Positions 63,882 through 64,000 of a DNA stretch of 64,000 nt are shown piece by piece; positions within the stretch are counted from its first letter, which is position 1, and the number at the start of each line of letters is the position of its first letter. This DNA comes from Hydrotalea sandarakina (GTDB lineage: Bacteria; Bacteroidota; Bacteroidia; Chitinophagales; Chitinophagaceae). The translations under genes and the position numbers were made by a program. The stretch is from positions 248,001 through 312,000 of the forward strand of contig NZ_QKZV01000002.1 in assembly GCF_003254115.1 (NCBI RefSeq), written 5' to 3'. The notes below the pieces were generated by a model that searched no databases, was not told where the DNA came from, and saw only the letters and a list, made by a program, of their open reading frames with translations.

Positions 63882-64000
63882 TCAATGTTTCAAGTTGAAT
63901 AGATTGGATGCAGAATCATAATCTAAATATATATCACAAGACGGATGTAATTGAAGAATACTTGCCGGGAATAGATTACTAACCTGATTTTTGATACAGT
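63882..64000 (-). CDS. nagB: glucosamine-6-phosphate deaminase, C-terminal end (cut by window edge)
   Basis: The minus-strand frame from the edge reads to a TGA at 63882-63884 and gives about 39 residues. The last ones contain [12 protein letters not shown], typical for the C-terminus of NagB-type sugar-phosphate isomerases (PASxLQxH). It lies directly upstream of nagA, with 9 bases between, which supports a nagB-nagA operon. Only the end is visible, so a related SIS-like or NagB paralogue cannot be excluded. Confidence 0.75.
   Translation of the reverse strand, partial: CIKNQVSNLFPASILQLHPSCDIYLDYDSASNLFNLKH

Overview
The window is a chromosomal stretch of an AT-rich member of the Bacteroidota, most likely Chitinophagales (Chitinophagaceae-like). 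The evidence is the type IX secretion and gliding genes (gldJ, porU, porV), a TonB-dependent receptor with a carboxypeptidase-like plug extension, many Sec lipoproteins, a transketolase split into subunits, GldJ next to MurF, and promoters with the Bacteroidota -7 box TAnnTTTG instead of a sigma-70 -10 box. No rRNA, CRISPR array, transposase or phage structural gene was seen. One tRNA gene (Ser, anticodon GGA) is present.

Layout. 1-13.8 kb is housekeeping: the end of ileS, a TraR/DksA-like protein with a histone H1-like tail, an MsbA-type exporter, rbfA, a LolE-like permease, a lone N-terminal transketolase subunit, a WecA-like glycan initiator, frr, an EamA transporter, PPK2, mscL, scpA and glyS. 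13.9-19.6 kb holds a dtd/haemoglobin/MazG operon, arfB, an MbnP/MbnH-like copper protein and dihaem oxidase pair, a flippase and lspA. 19.8-25.5 kb holds two orphan lipoproteins and a DNA-damage-like cassette: a radical SAM protein, a UmuD homologue that has lost its catalytic residues, a 2H phosphoesterase (LigT-like) protein and the translesion polymerase UmuC.

25.7-28.9 kb is the most accessory-looking part. It has a lipoprotein with a C-terminal Tae4-type peptidoglycan amidase domain and a C12 tract just after its start codon, a small lipoprotein placed as its immunity protein, a terminator, a headless remnant of a second toxin-like domain and a second immunity-like lipoprotein.

29.2-38.3 kb returns to metabolism: fumC, a GH29 fucosidase, an enoyl-CoA hydratase with a B12-binding protein, a GT39-like enzyme, gltX, a polysaccharide deacetylase, TatD and tRNA-Ser. 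38.5-44.8 kb is an outer-membrane uptake set: TonB receptor, a large lipoprotein and an OprO/P-like porin. 44.8-54.1 kb has DUF983, rhodanese, Crp/Fnr and murF-gldJ divergent from porU-porV, the core of T9SS cargo maturation. 54.2-64 kb has ispF, a large T9SS-type secreted nuclease, a DsrE-like protein, atpD-atpC, two envelope proteins and nagB-nagA running off the right edge.

The two places most worth following up are the Tae4 lipoprotein cassette with its possible phase-variable tract, and the UmuD-like protein with Ser to Ala and Lys to Arg at the catalytic positions. All functional calls come from reading motifs by eye; no database search was run.
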